NCBI GenBank assembly: GCA_003255065.1 | Contig: QAOA01005839.1 | Span: 652,844-716,843, forward strand | Direction of reading: 5' to 3' | Source: Cercis canadensis | Lineage: Eukaryota > Streptophyta > Magnoliopsida > Fabales > Fabaceae | DNA: 64,000 bases | Shown: in pieces, positions 1-12,013 of the stretch | Numbering within the stretch: the first letter of the stretch is position 1 | Layout of the letters: each line of letters starts with the position of its first letter | The notes under the pieces: generated by a model | Told to the model about the DNA's origin: nothing | Seen by the model: the letters and a program-made list of their open reading frames with translations, nothing else | Databases searched by the model: none | Translations under genes and position numbers: made by a program

Positions 1-177
1 TGTAACATTTATTAAAGAGGACCATCGCAAGCTCTCTGTCTTCTAATGACAGTTGAAAATTTATTAAATCTCACAAAATTCATTGAATTCAATTTCCATT
101 AAATATTTTAGTTTAATCAAAGAAAATCTGAAGTTGGTGAAGCTTACCGTTCCAGCTGTAGCTGTGCTCTTTAACGC

Positions 178-503
178 CTAGATGAGAACGGTGCAAGTAG
201 AGACTGCAAGAGCTCCTCTCACAACTCGTGGTTGATTCTTTGAAAGACCCTTTTGTCTATTAGTCTTCTGCATTTTCTGAGGTAAAAGACAAGATTTTGT
301 TTCTCTGTTTATTGGATTGGATTCGAAGAATTGGTGGTTAGGCTCAAAAGGGTTCTCTTGATCTGGACTCAGAATGCTTAATTTGCCTTGATATCCATTC
401 AAGTTTGAAGCTTTCATTTCTTCTGCAAAACTCAGCTTCGGAGATGAACCAAATAGTTGAACACTCTGCGAATGCTCAAAGGGTCTCTCGAATTCAAGCT
501 CCA
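178..503 (-). CDS. Hypothetical protein, possible last coding exon
   Basis: An open frame of about 108 codons runs on the minus strand to a TAG at 178-180. It has no ATG at its 5' end and starts just after a plausible splice acceptor (CCAG, ending at 504), so it could be the last coding exon of a gene whose earlier exons lie at higher coordinates. The protein is polar and rich in Ser, Asn and Pro, with no domain, signal peptide or membrane segment that I recognise. A GTAAGC donor-like site lies 25 bases past the stop, so the exon may continue into a spliced 3' UTR. It would overlap the intron or leader of the plus-strand kelch F-box gene. It may be an accidental open frame. Confidence 0.25.
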
Positions 504-3500
504 CTGGTCAGTCTAATTGACTCCAATTTTATTATTTGTTAGTTCTGAAGTTTAATTTTTGTTATTTCTAATCGCATTTGCTTTTTTTTCTCCCCAAATC
601 CATGGCATTTGTTACATACCCAGATAGCTTCTTGCTCGATTTTTTAGTTTTAGCATTTAATTTATGTTGAAAATTTTAAATCAGTATTAGGAGTGCTTGA
701 GGTTTTGGTAAACCCGAATTTCTAGCATTTCCTTCTTGCGTTGTAATGGAAGCAAACTAAGTTGGTTGTACCTTCTGATGTAAGCTTTTAATGCTTGGTA
801 GGCTGACAATTGCGAATACAAAGGGCTTACCTTTTTGGCCCTATCTCCTATTGGTTTCTTTGGATGAACAGGTAGAAACCCCCCACTTCCCCTTCTTTTT
901 TTCCTCTTTCTTTATTTGTGTATCAATTTTGAGTCAATTGGTGGCATAGACTTTAGGCTATTCAATGGGAAGTGGCTCTCTTACCTAGCCCTTAGGGAAC
1001 AAAGTCATATTTTGATCTTTAGTCTCTTGCAGCCTCAGCAATTGGTAATAATGAGAAAGTTTACCATCAGCCTCTCCTCTTTCTCTGAAGGTCAAACTAT
1101 TTGCTTGATTCAGTGCAATTTTATTGACTTATGGGATTAGATGAGAGGAAAGTAATGGGATATATAAAGGGGTATACATATGGGAGGAGTCCACCTTCTT
1201 GAAGAAAAAATCCCCTTCAGAAGACCCGAGATATTCGGGGGGNGGGGGGGGGGGGGGGGGGAAGGGGAATACTTCATCAATCTCTACTGAAAAGTACATA
1301 AAAAATATTCCTTTAAGATTCTAGAACAAACTGGACCGTTAAGTGACTAGCATGACTATGTTTAGCTACTTGGACACCAGATTATGATATTAACTTCTCG
1401 AAGACTCATTAATTAGTCAATTGAGCTATTCAATACATAGAATCAGGACTTTAACTCATTAATAATTATCTATATAATTTTATTGGCTTGCATTTGTCAA
1501 TTATACAAAATTACATTTGGACTCTTAGGCTATCTGTATTAATACACCCTATGCATCTTTGTTTATAGCTCAACCTGTTTCCTGAGTGGCCTGTTCTAGC
1601 AATTTCTTCTGCTCAACCATATCTCTATCACGGGGTCCTGGTCATGCTATATCTTGAGCCATTTATTTTTATGTTATGGGTTTTTGATGATCAATTACCA
1701 AAGTTATGAATTTCTGTATCAACTAACCTCTGCCTCCTTATGAGTTAGCCTGAGCATTTGTCTAGTGCGCTTGTTTATCTCCTGACCTCTACCCTGTATG
1801 ATCTACCTGTATGATTTAATTAAAATTAGCTCTTTTATATGTCTCTACTAAAACATGGTCATCACGAGTCATGATATTTCTGTATGGTTCTCTAGTGTAA
1901 CTGTGTTACTTCTTTTTTTGTTGTCTTTGTATAAAACTATGAGGAGATAGAATTTTTTTCATCAAGCCTGTCTAACCATCCTCATAAGAACAAGGGCATA
2001 AACCCCAGACAAAGACCTTCTCAGCAGGATCCTTGAAAGTATTCCCTTGTTACCATCCTTCCTTATTCTAGAAGTAGCTTCTATTATATGTATGACAAAG
2101 GCAGGATACAATTACCAAAAAGCTATTTTTAGGCCAAAAGGGATATTTTATATTGATTTCAACCAAAGGTTTATTTATTTATGTTTCTATATTCATGATC
2201 AAACACCAGCCACATTTCTCTCTGATGACACCCAAAGACCTGTTCCTTCAACCCATCTCGAAGTTTTACTTTAATTTTTTTTGTCATGATAATAATGGTT
2301 CACCTTCTTTTGAGCCTCACAAACAGAAAATCATGCAAAGAGATATATGATCTTGTCTTTTGTTTAGGTCGATACTCTGAGCATTATTTGCTTGTGTGTC
2401 AATTCTGGAATATTATCTATCTGTCTTTCTCTTTATCTATTTATAAAGAATATACATACTGATGTTTTGTGTAGAAGCATTTTAGCGTGGTAGGACTAGC
2501 TTAAGATGAGCCTAACTACAGTGACATGAAATTCTTGTAAAAATCTTTTCTTCAAAAAGTAAATGACAAAGAGAGATATGAAGTTTCAAGAATGACTTGA
2601 AAGAGAGATCATAAATAAGAAGCAAGAGATGGGACAAAGATATTAAGGAAGGAAAGGATCTGATTAATAGCAATGCATATGTCAGAATTTAAGTCAGGGT
2701 ATGTATGTATATGCATAAATAGTATAGCCTAGCAATCTTCTCTTAAATTTATTGACCAATCAGCTACCCACATTTTTGGTTGTTTTGAAATAAAAAAANT
2801 GACTTGAAAGAGAGATCATAAATAAGAAGCAAGAGATGGGACAGAGATATTAAGGAAGGAAAGGATCTGATTAATAGCAATGCATATGTCAGAATTTAAG
2901 TCAGGGTATGTATGTATATGCATAAATAGTATAGCCTAGCAATCTTCTCTTAAATTTATTGACCAATCAGCTACCCACATTTTTGGTTGTTTTGAAATAA
3001 AAAAATGATGATCATCCTAAATAGATTGTCATGAATACAACTTAATAAAATTTAAGCAACTTCAGAAAACAGTTGCTAAAACTTGTTTTGGTTCATCATG
3101 CCCAAAAATGATGTATGACAAATAAAAGGGCTTCAGTGTCAAAAATGACTGAGGAAATCCCCAAAAATAGGACTTTCAAGTGTAATTTGGTTTCAACATT
3201 GGCAACTTACAATGGGCATCAAGGGATATAAGGGATTTGAAATGAAGGGCTTAAATTGGGAATTCAACAGGCAAGAAAGTTACAGCTTGTTTGAAACTAA
3301 GTTCAAATTTTTTTTCAGATTACAGAAACAATACCTGGGATCTTGTTTGGGTTGAGACCACCTATTGGAAAACATCCTCTTATTCTCTTGTTTTAAAAGC
3401 CTACTTCAGAAGTGTGGCTGATGTTGTGAATGGTCCATAAATTACGTGCTAAAGTTTAAAGTATTGCTAAACAACATTTTTTCATTGTCCGAAGAAATGC

Positions 3501-5407
3501 TGAATATGAAGTATGGAAAGGGCTTTTAACCTATATACTATCTTGTCTGACTTGTGTAAGTCATTATTGCCAGCCTTGAAGAGAGATTCATCATAAGTTA
3601 GCGTGTGATTGTGAATAAAAAATTTAAAAACATTTTCAGAAAGTAAAAGGAATGTTCTTCCTTTTTTCTTTAAATAGGATTTTTATTTGAGAAGGATCAC
3701 ATTTCTTTGTCCTCTTTCTTATCTTTCTGATGTATAATATTTCTTTCAATTAATCAAACTGCTGTTTCATTGCTGAGTTTTCCTTTTTACCTAATAATTC
3801 TTCGCTTTTCCTGGATGTTACGATTTGACTCAATCATTTAAACTTATTATATGCTTCAAAATTGAGAATGGGGAAGCAAAGCCTGTATAGGCATAATTTG
3901 TTCTCATGATTACTTTTTGAATTTAATTATATTCATATTGTTATAGTTTGCTTGTTTAGGGGATTTCATGGTATGACATTTTTCTCTTAATGACTTGCTT
4001 GGACTGAAACTATGAAGACTTTCTTAGAATGTTTAACATCGCCAATAAAGAATGACCGGTGAAGGAATGGAAGAGAAATATTGTTTGAATTTTCAGTGTC
4101 CAATCATATTAGAAGGTCCTGGAATGTCACATGATGTAATGCGCCAAGGTGTATTAGACTTTTGGTTCCTCCATATGTTGGATAATTAGGGAACAGAACA
4201 GAGAAAGTGAACTGGAAGGATTGGGGTGAAGGTGACCCGAGAGAATGATCTGTACCGTTAGTCAATACTTTAAGTCTCAGCCATTTACCTGGAAGATCCA
4301 GTATTATGACTTCTGAAGCATGTCCACGGTCACATTATAGGCTGAAGTCTTTCTCTGAAAATGTACCATTGCCATTGATCTTAATCCTTTTGTTTGAATA
4401 CATGATAGTGTTTCTTCACATAGGTGATGCCCTCCAAACTCTACTCAAGGGGTATATGGCTGTGCAACTAGATATTATGGTTGTAATATTCTTGGAAACA
4501 TTGCTGTTGACTGCCAAGCTTTCTGAATTTCATTAAGGATTTCCTGATTTGGTGCTTTCTCTGACTGTTGTGTAGTTACCATTTGTAAACTTCATCATTT
4601 TGCTTTCTTGCACCTGCCTGCGTTCTTGTATTCTCCTAGCTCTTTGGACAGGAGTTCCCCTCTACTTCCATTGCAGCATTCATAGGGTTCATTCTTTAGT
4701 GTGAGTTGCCCATGCCTCCATGGTGACTGGGTAATATCTGATCAGTCACACACAATGCTTTGTTCGTATTTTAGTGTTACTACTTACTCTGTCATTGGAT
4801 TTCTTATAAAATTTGTTTTAAGAAGCAATTATATGAACTCAAGCTGTTGGGTTTATTCGCAATTTTCTGTGAGCATGTGAAGGAAATTGCTGGTACATGT
4901 ATCAGTTGCACTTTTATTTATTTATTTATTATTTTGTTGATTTATTTTTTATCAATTATGTTCACATTTCTTTGACAATGATATTAATATTATCTTGATT
5001 TGTCTGATGACTTAAATGTGGACATGATGGAATGTCTTGGTGTTCCATCAATTTGACTATCCAAGCATCAGCATTGAAATTTTCATGGCTACATTCATAT
5101 ACTAATATCGAGTTTGGACTTTCCTGCACGTACTATATAAAAATTTGGACTTGGTGAAACAACTGGTTGGTCAATAAGTCAATAGATTGTGCAGATATTT
5201 GCATGACCCTTTTTTTATTTTTTACAGAAAAACACCAGACAATACCCTATACATACTTTATGCATGTTTACTTAAGATATACATGTGCTCATAGGCATAT
5301 ATGGAGTCTTGAACAATATAGACACATTTAGCTTCTTGTTTGTGTTTGGTTCTTCTTGATGGAAATTTTTTGATACTTTTAGCATCCTAACGTAGCATGT
5401 TTTACAG
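504..5407 (+). other. Long non-coding stretch, probable first intron/leader of the F-box/kelch gene
   Basis: No convincing exon is visible on either strand. A TTTTACAG acceptor at 5400-5407 closes the region and splices directly into the F-box/kelch coding frame, so at least part of this is intron. Relatives of the gene have a short first coding exon of roughly 15-25 residues. I could not place it here with confidence, and it may lie before base 1. The stretch holds a poly-G run around an 'n' (1233-1261) and a duplicated segment around an 'n' (2593-3005). The small ORFs at 916, 2047 and 4306 look random. Confidence 0.45.
2593..3005. repeat. 206-bp direct duplication around a single 'n' (probable assembly overlap)
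   Basis: Bases 2593-2798 and 2800-3005 are almost identical and are separated only by the 'n' at 2799. I saw one difference (acaaag versus acagag). The same arrangement recurs at other single-n sites in the window, which points to unmerged contig ends rather than a biological tandem repeat. Confidence 0.75.
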
Positions 5408-6658
5408 GTTGAATCTGTTTCTTGCTATTGTAAAGTAGATTCAGGACTGAAAACAGTTGCTGGGGCACGAAAATTTGTTCCAGGATCAAAGCTTTGTATC
5501 CAACCTGATATAAATCCCAATGCACATAAGACCAAAAACTCACGTAGAGAAAGGACACGAGTTCAGCCTCCTCTCCTACCTGGGCTTCCTGATGATCTTG
5601 CTATTGCTTGTTTGATTCGAGTGCCCCGGGTTGAGCACAGGAAACTGCGTCTTGTTTGCAAGAGATGGTACCGCCTTCTGTCTGGAAACTTCTTTTATTC
5701 ACTCAGGAAAAGTCTTGGAATGGGAGAAGAGTGGGTTTATGTCATCAAAAGAGACCGTGATGGAAGAATCTCATTGCATGCTTTTGATCCCATCTACCAA
5801 CTATGGCAACCCCTTCCGCCTGTTCCTGGGGAATATTCTGAAGCATTGGGATTTGGATGCGCAGTTCTTAGTGGTTGCCACCTCTACCTGTTTGGTGGAA
5901 GAGATCCGCTGAAGGGATCTATGAGACGGGTCATTTTCTACAATGCCCGTACAAATAAATGGCATAGGGCACCAGATATGCTTCGGAAACGTCATCTGTT
6001 TGGTGCTTGTGTGATAAATAACTGTCTTTATGTGGCTGGTGGGGAGTGTGAAGGAATTCAAAGAACACTTCGGTCTGCTGAAGTCTATGACCCCAACCGG
6101 AACAGGTGGAACTTTATCTCAGATATGAGCACAGCCATGGTGCCCTTTATTGGTGTTGTTCATAATGGAACATGGTTTTTGAAGGGACTTGGATCCCGTC
6201 GCAATGTCATGTGTGAAGCTTATTCACCTGAAACTGATACCTGGACCCCAGTTAGTAACGGAATGGTTAATGGTTGGCGTAATCCTAGTATCTCACTGAA
6301 TGGACAACTTTATGCACTTGATTGCCAGGACGGATGTAAGCTCACAGTTTATGATGGAGCAACAGATTCATGGAAAAAGTTTATTGATAGCAAGCTTCAT
6401 TTAGGTAGTTCTCGTGCCCTTGATGCTGCTGCGCTTGTTCCCCTTAATGGAAAGCTATGCATTATCCGCAACAACATGAGCATAAGTCTAGTTGATGTTA
6501 CAAGTCCAAACAAACAAGTAGAAAGCAATCCTCACCTCTGGGAAAATATTGCTGGGAAAGGTCATATCAGGTCTCTGGTTAGAAATTTGTGGTCAACTTT
6601 AGCAGGTCGTGGTGGTTTGAAGAGTCACATTGTTCACTGTCAGGTGCTTCAAGCATGA
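5408..6658 (+). CDS. SAGL1: F-box/kelch-repeat protein, SAGL1-like (last coding exon, 5' end missing)
   Basis: This is a substrate receptor of an SCF-type E3 ubiquitin ligase. The exon starts after the acceptor at 5400-5407, is open for 416 codons and ends with TGA at 6656-6658. The order is a conserved N-terminal stretch (exon residues 1-57, including KFVPGSKLCIQPDINPN), an F-box (about residues 58-98, PGLPDDLAIACLIRVPR then LVCKRWYRL), and kelch repeats from about residue 140. Clear kelch units carry LYLFGG, LYVAGGE and AEVYDPNRNRW. The C-terminus HIVHCQVLQA matches the Arabidopsis At1g55270 family as I remember it. In Arabidopsis SAGL1 is reported to promote turnover of wax-biosynthesis and phenylpropanoid enzymes. 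Only the short N-terminal residues are missing. The coding sequence is otherwise intact, with no frameshift. Identity is highly likely; the role in this plant is inferred. Confidence 0.93.
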   Translation, partial: VESVSCYCKVDSGLKTVAGARKFVPGSKLCIQPDINPNAHKTKNSRRERTRVQPPLLPGLPDDLAIACLIRVPRVEHRKLRLVCKRWYRLLSGNFFYSLRKSLGMGEEWVYVIKRDRDGRISLHAFDPIYQLWQPLPPVPGEYSEALGFGCAVLSGCHLYLFGGRDPLKGSMRRVIFYNARTNKWHRAPDMLRKRHLFGACVINNCLYVAGGECEGIQRTLRSAEVYDPNRNRWNFISDMSTAMVPFIGVVHNGTWFLKGLGSRRNVMCEAYSPETDTWTPVSNGMVNGWRNPSISLNGQLYALDCQDGCKLTVYDGATDSWKKFIDSKLHLGSSRALDAAALVPLNGKLCIIRNNMSISLVDVTSPNKQVESNPHLWENIAGKGHIRSLVRNLWSTLAGRGGLKSHIVHCQVLQA

Positions 6659-7210
6659 AAATTAAAATTTCTCTCTGATAGCTTGGCTATATAGGTAGTG
6701 AAATTGTTGGCTTTTTTGAAAAAATCAACCAAAACAGGTTCATCCGCTATCTTGTGAGGGAAATGTAGGAGAGATGATGCTTTCCTTGTAAAGATGAGGT
6801 TAATTGTTGATTTTGGCATTAAAATGAGGTCATTTCTTTACATTCATGAATAGAGAGCAGATATTTGTAAATGTTGTCTCACTCTAAGGCTGTGCCTTTT
6901 GTTTTTGCAATGAGATATTAGATTTATTAGATATGCTTTGCGGCTGTACAAGGTTTGTTAGAAAACATAACATATACTTAGCAGTTGTATCTCTCTGGCG
7001 AAGATCATTAATTTCAGTTATCCAAAAGCTACTGTATAAGAATTAAGAAGCCAGCTAGTCCATGCTCTGGAGTTGTGTTCTATTTTGATTCAGAAGATTA
7101 AATTAGAAACTCTCAGGCTTTGATTTATTGGAGAAGTTTCCATAAATTTTGAACAATATGTTTATTCTTAATGTTCTCAATCTCTATAGATTAGAATACA
7201 ATGATTCAAT
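6659..7210. other. Convergent 3' flank between the kelch F-box and DUF761 genes
   Basis: The stretch is AT-rich and non-coding. It must hold the 3' UTR of the plus-strand F-box/kelch gene and that of the minus-strand DUF761 gene, which end tail to tail 552 bp apart. No repeat or RNA gene was seen. Confidence 0.5.
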
Positions 7211-7438
7211 TCAAGAGCCTCTGGATATCATATCCTGAAATCGTTTGAATGACTCGTCTCTCTCAATCTTCAGATGGCCGCGGAAGTTTTTGATGAACGC
7301 GTCAGCCATTTTGTTGACGTCTTCTCTGTCATTCTCCAGGATTATTCGTCTGCTCATCAGTTGTTTCCTCCTGTTATTGCTTTCCATGTTGCATACCTTG
7401 TGACTGCCATTGTTAGATAACTCATTTTGATGATCCAT
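7211..7438 (-). CDS. Small DUF761 (cotton-fibre-type) protein
   Basis: This is a single-exon ORF of 75 residues, with ATG at 7436-7438 and TGA at 7211-7213. The C-terminal half (about residues 40-75) carries the DUF761 signature: an ADAFIKNF helix, an acidic/basic stretch, then SFKRFQDMISRGS at the very end of the protein. Members often also have an N-terminal membrane (DUF4408) region, which this one lacks. The N-terminal 35 residues are polar, Asn-rich and low in complexity. The biochemical function of the family is unknown; members are plant-specific and often stress- or elicitor-induced. The gene stands alone, convergent with the kelch F-box gene. Confidence 0.72.
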   Translation of the reverse strand: MDHQNELSNNGSHKVCNMESNNRRKQLMSRRIILENDREDVNKMADAFIKNFRGHLKIERDESFKRFQDMISRGS

Positions 7439-9194
7439 TTTGGGGAAATAGGTAAATAGCTAAAATGAGATAGGGAGGAAGAGATTTTTCTGAAGAGTGT
7501 CTTGCTGATTCCAGAAACAGCTCTATATAGCTACGATGTCTGCTTAGAGGCATGTTTTTGGGGTGGGTAAAAGTGAAGGAAAGAGCAAAGAAAGTGCAGA
7601 GACCTAACAAATGTTTGTTTTTCAAGTGAAAAGGAAACTTGGGTTCATTACAAACAAAGGGAACCCACTAACTGAATTACCTATTATTTTATGGCCAACT
7701 TGGAGGAGGATGATTTGCTTTTCCAACTCTTTTGTTTGACCAATGTTTGTAGAGAATAGGTTGCTTTCAAGTAAAATATTTCAAATACCAAGCGTCGATG
7801 AAGCTGCCCTTTCATAAACTATTGTGCAAATGGATGATTTAGGTGATAGACTGTTCCTTTCCTAGTTTAATTTGTGGGCAATTTGCAATTAATTAAACTA
7901 AAATCTTTACGAGTTTTAAATTAGTTGTCAGAATTGACCCTTGGTCTTGATATAACCAAGAAAACTTTTGGACTAACTACTTCACTTTGCAACATGGAAA
8001 CTCCAATAGGGAAGAAACACAGAAATGAGGTTCATCTATTGAAGCACCCCTTTTCTGTTCTTTTATCTAGCCAACAGTTTTATAGTTCATAGTTATACAG
8101 CTGGGGCGCTTTTTTTTGACCCTTTCAATTTTATGTTCAACTCTCTCAAGTTTAGGTTTTTTGGTTACATGACAATTCTTTGACCTCTTACAATTACTAG
8201 CCCCTAAGCACTAGATCATGACTAATGACTTAAAAAAGTTTGAGTTTGAATCACTTCCAAGAATTTAAGTGTTACTTGCAAAATTATGAGTGTTTATTTC
8301 TTTGTTGTGTCCATAAAGTATGTTTTTTGAATAAACTTAACATTAAGAGGACTAGTTCATTATGTTAAATATGAACACTGCTTCTTGCTAAGATGCCACC
8401 CCATTAATAAAACAAGTGATTCTTTATATCTGTAAAAACAAATTTTTGGGTCTACTAGAAGCTATACAAAATTTACTTCATCTGCACTCAATAAAATTTG
8501 GACTCGATACTTATTTTATGAAGTACCAAGTGCTTAACTATTTCGAGTGTCCTTTTGAGAACTTATTTCTGTAAAATTAGACAAACAAAAGTAGATTAAC
8601 TAGCTAACTCTCTTGTCTGTGTTCAACCTAGGCTTAGTATATAGTTAATTTAATTTTAAAATCTGAATTATAGAAGAAAGAAATTGTGCATAACACATTT
8701 ATAGCACGATTTTTTTCTAGTTCAAAACATATTTTAGTATTCTTTCTTTTCTTCTTTTGGTTCAAAATAGATTCTAGTATTCAAAATTTGATATTGGTTA
8801 TATACTGTTAGATGAATGACGGGTTTGTGCAAAAGCACTAGTTACGTACGAGTAATGCATAGAAGTTTTTTTAAACCAAAAAAAAAAATGCATAAAAGTT
8901 TTAAAAATCTTTAAATATGATATATAGTATTTCAAAAAATTATTTTTATTCACTTAAGAAATTATGGAGACTTGCTACTCAAATTATTTTTATAAGAAAC
9001 CTATGATAGCTACATGCCACCAAAACAAGACTCTTTTTTGGAAAGAGTATTGTTAAACCTAATATGTGAATGATGTAAACATTCACCAACTTAAACTTGA
9101 GATGGAGATCTTCTTCAATAGTGCTCCATATATTAAGGCATTGCCATCATTGGATTGGGAAGAGAAGTGTAAAACTTGCTTTAAAATCAGAAGT
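7439..9194. other. Intergenic DNA, nothing recognised
   Basis: AT-rich sequence upstream of the DUF761 gene. It should contain that gene's promoter, but no clear TATA or coding signal stands out. The 67-codon open frame just upstream of the gene (7422-7625, minus) has no recognisable features. Confidence 0.4.
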
Positions 9195-9458
9195 TTAGGT
9201 GAATAACTTGGTGGTTTTAAGAAGTTGAGCAATACTTAAGAGTAAGATGGAAGTAATGAATACTGATGTATTGGTAATCAAACTTCCACACAATGACACA
9301 AGCCATAGCTGCCAGTCCAAAACTACATACTTGTAGGTAGCAAGTATTACATCAACATAATTCAATGTCCTCCAAAGTCTGAAATTACCCAGATGCTTCA
9401 TCTTCTGGAATCTTTCCACTTCCATGTGCACATGACCCACTTTATAGATTCTCGTCAT
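9195..9458 (-). CDS. Hypothetical 87-residue protein with a hydrophobic C-terminus
   Basis: An ATG-initiated ORF (ATG at 9456-9458, TAA at 9195-9197). The N-terminal half is basic and the C-terminal half contains two hydrophobic stretches (WQLWLVSLCGSLI and SVFITSILLLSIAQLL). It lies upstream of, and on the same strand as, the DUF761 gene. It could be a decayed remnant of the membrane part of a DUF4408-DUF761-type gene, but I cannot show homology. It may be chance. Confidence 0.22.
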   Translation of the reverse strand: MTRIYKVGHVHMEVERFQKMKHLGNFRLWRTLNYVDVILATYKYVVLDWQLWLVSLCGSLITNTSVFITSILLLSIAQLLKTTKLFT

Positions 9459-10320
9459 TGTTGTCTGTTTTCCTTTTGTTTTTTTTTTATTGGTAACTCA
9501 AGAATCAGAGTCTAACGTTAATTTTGTGGTCTCTTTTCATTCACATAGATTTACTGCCAACAAATGTCTCATGCTCTTGTCCATAAAATTTACCAAGAAT
9601 TAGTAAAATAAACCAAAAATTATACAAAAACTTCAAAATGACACAATTTATCCTACATGCTACTTCATAATGTAAANCATCTAAAATGAGAGAATCCTAA
9701 TTCTTTATTTAAAGTTTAAAAGGGTCAAGTTAAATTTAAAAAAGTTTTTTAGATACTTTATTGTATGTCATATTACATAAAAATAATAANACTAATATAT
9801 GAATGACATGTGTATAAGTCAATTATTTTTAAGTTTGTTTGAAAAAATAAAATAAAATATATTCATATTCAATAAAATAAAAAAATACGTATATTTGTGA
9901 CGTTAATATAATATAACATACTCATGTAATATCAAATGTGTAGGATTTTTACTTTTTTNTTTTTTTTAAAAAAAAAAATATTGCGGGAGTAGAATACTAT
10001 TCCCATTATATGACTTTAATAGTATATAGAGTTCAATTTTTTTGAGAAATATTTAACTAATTGTACTTACAACTTTAATAATATAATTAATATTATCGAT
10101 ATCATGGTAGTAAATTACACCATTTGAAGATTATAGGGGATAATTTGCACACGGAAAATGATATTTAGCAAGAACAATGTGAGATTTTAACTACACTTTA
10201 TCTAATAACTACATTTAAATTCTAGAAACCGCGTTGCCTTTAAACATTAACTAAGGTGAAATTGAGTAAACTCTTGGTAACCGAACTATTTTTTCTGAAA
10301 GAAGAGTACCTGATATGAGA
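9459..10320. other. Very AT-rich intergenic DNA with three gap characters
   Basis: Homopolymer-rich sequence with single 'n' characters at 9677, 9790 and 9959. No coding potential. Sequence quality is doubtful here. Confidence 0.5.
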
Positions 10321-10824
10321 TCATATGGCTTGTGGTTGTGGGTGAGCCAATCCCTTACATGCCTTGCGCTGACATTGAGGTATATCTTGGAACTGTTTCG
10401 CCGGCAGCTTCTCCGATATAGCTCCGCCGAAGAATTGAATCATTCCGGTATCGGGATCGGCCTTAATAGCAGTGACAGGGAGCCAGAAGAAGAGCTTCTT
10501 AGCCTCAATTCCAGACACATCAGTTACGGATCCATAGCTCAGCTTTCCCTTAACTTCCTTATCGTAATAAACCAACTCATCGAACTGCACATAACAGCTG
10601 CTTTTGAGAAAGATCCGAAACGACCCGTCGTTGGAGAGAGTGTAGGACTTGACGTTGTTTGGGAGGAGACCCTTTGGGAGGCCGTATTGGGGGAGAAGCT
10701 CGTGCACGTCGTCTGTGCCTGATTTCGTAGTACCATTTTTAATGCCGATTCTGATATCAGGTACCGGCAGATAGGCTGCCGATTTTACGGTGAGAAATAA
10801 TAAGCACAAGAGGATCGGAGACAT
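10321..10824 (-). CDS. DUF538 family secreted protein
   Basis: This is a single-exon gene of 167 residues with TGA at 10321-10323. I place the start at the ATG at 10822-10824. The frame is open for 19 more codons upstream but contains no ATG there, and this start gives a clean signal peptide (MSPILLCLLFLTVKSAA). The DUF538 core follows: HELLPQYGLPKGLLPNNVKSY, a central SSCYVQF-DELVYYDKEVKGKLSYGSVTDVSGIEAK segment, and a Cys-containing tail near PQCQRKACKG. The biochemical function is unknown; the family is plant-specific, and a lipid-binding or hydrolase-like role has been proposed. It forms a divergent pair with the DUF538 gene at 12014. A TATA box sits 71 bp upstream. Confidence 0.88.
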   Translation of the reverse strand: MSPILLCLLFLTVKSAAYLPVPDIRIGIKNGTTKSGTDDVHELLPQYGLPKGLLPNNVKSYTLSNDGSFRIFLKSSCYVQFDELVYYDKEVKGKLSYGSVTDVSGIEAKKLFFWLPVTAIKADPDTGMIQFFGGAISEKLPAKQFQDIPQCQRKACKGLAHPQPQAI

Positions 10825-10894
10825 GAGAGGTGAAACTGGGAGAGAGATTGATGAGGTTGTTGACTTTGTTTCGGAACACACTCCCTTTTCTTTT

Positions 10895-10901
10895 CTTTAT
10901 A
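10895..10901 (-). promoter_or_regulatory. TATA box of the minus-strand DUF538 gene
   Basis: TATAAAG on the minus strand, 71-77 bp upstream of the chosen ATG. This spacing leaves a leader of roughly 40-45 nt and supports the start at 10824. Confidence 0.6.
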
Positions 10902-12013
10902 GACAATTCTTGAATCCCTTTCCTTTCTGTTTAGTAATCACTATCTCGGGGGAATAATGTGAGGCTAATTTTTACATTCGTTTGGATATATTAAAGTTTT
11001 TTTTTTTGTTAATATAAGTGTTTTTATGTAAAAAAAAATGGTGTTTAAATAAATTTATATAAATAATTTATTAATTCTCAAAAAATTAATTTTAATTTAT
11101 TTTATAAAATTTTTTTTTTAAGTTTTTAAAAAAGTCTTATACAAAAGCTACTTTGAGAGATGATTGGCAAACTCATTTACTAATTTATGTGTAATTCTAT
11201 CCTTGAACATCTCTCATCTTCAACACTCTCTGTATCTCTCAGTTTAGACTGTATAGTGACACGTTCACATTATTATTATTTTTTAAATATTAATTTTCAT
11301 TAATTCTATTCTATTTTAAAAAGTTTTTAATTTAGCTATTGTGAAAGAATACTTTTTTGTTTTGTTTGAATTAAATGGCTATTTAATTTAACTATTATTT
11401 AAATAGATTACAAGGACAAAATAAATATAAGTTGACAAGTAAATCTTTAACTTTAGAAAATTTTATTCTTTTAATAAGCGTAAATATAATATGTGTAAGT
11501 ACTGTTTCCCTAGTTTAAAAACAAAGACTTGTCAAAGGTTTTATCCATTTAACTTAGTTTTATAAAGTTGGAAAAAAGTGCATGTTCATGTTCTAGTCCA
11601 TCTTCACAAAAAAAAAAAAAAAAAACTAGAAATCTCCATATTCATTCAGCACTGCATCTGTCTCCACTCTCCAGTGTTGTTTTGATTCTGATCAGTTGTC
11701 ATAGATTTTCCCAAAGAATACAACAAAAACTTAACTCCCTGCCATACTGTAAGTGTCTATCTAACCTTCTGCCATCTCCTTCAACCAAATAATGTCGTCG
11801 CAAGAGCACACAGCTTTCCCAACAGTAACAATGACAGAGTCTCCAAAAAAAAATAAAAAAATCATTTTGTCAAACAATCTCTTTTTTGACAAATAAATAA
11901 ATATTTTCCTTCTCCTCTCCTTGTCTTATAGGCTGGCAAAATTGAAAATTTTCAGACAAGACAATCAGTCTCCAAGTCTGTGATTCTGGTATTCTCTCTC
12001 TCAGGGTCCATCC
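10902..12013. promoter_or_regulatory. Bidirectional intergenic region between two DUF538 genes
   Basis: About 1.1 kb of AT-rich DNA with long A/T runs, including a poly-A stretch near 11611. It separates the divergent DUF538 genes and must contain both promoters. No clear TATA box for the plus-strand gene was seen. The C/T-rich sequence just before 12014 is typical of a plant 5' leader. Confidence 0.4.

Noticed and set aside
4306..4536. Small hydrophobic ORF in the probable kelch gene intron
   Set aside because: No start context, domain or conservation evidence; AT-rich DNA produces such frames by chance.
5801..6061. Open frames overlapping the kelch exon (5631-5912 plus, 5801-6061 minus)
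   Set aside because: They are shadows of the F-box/kelch coding frame, which has clear domain structure.
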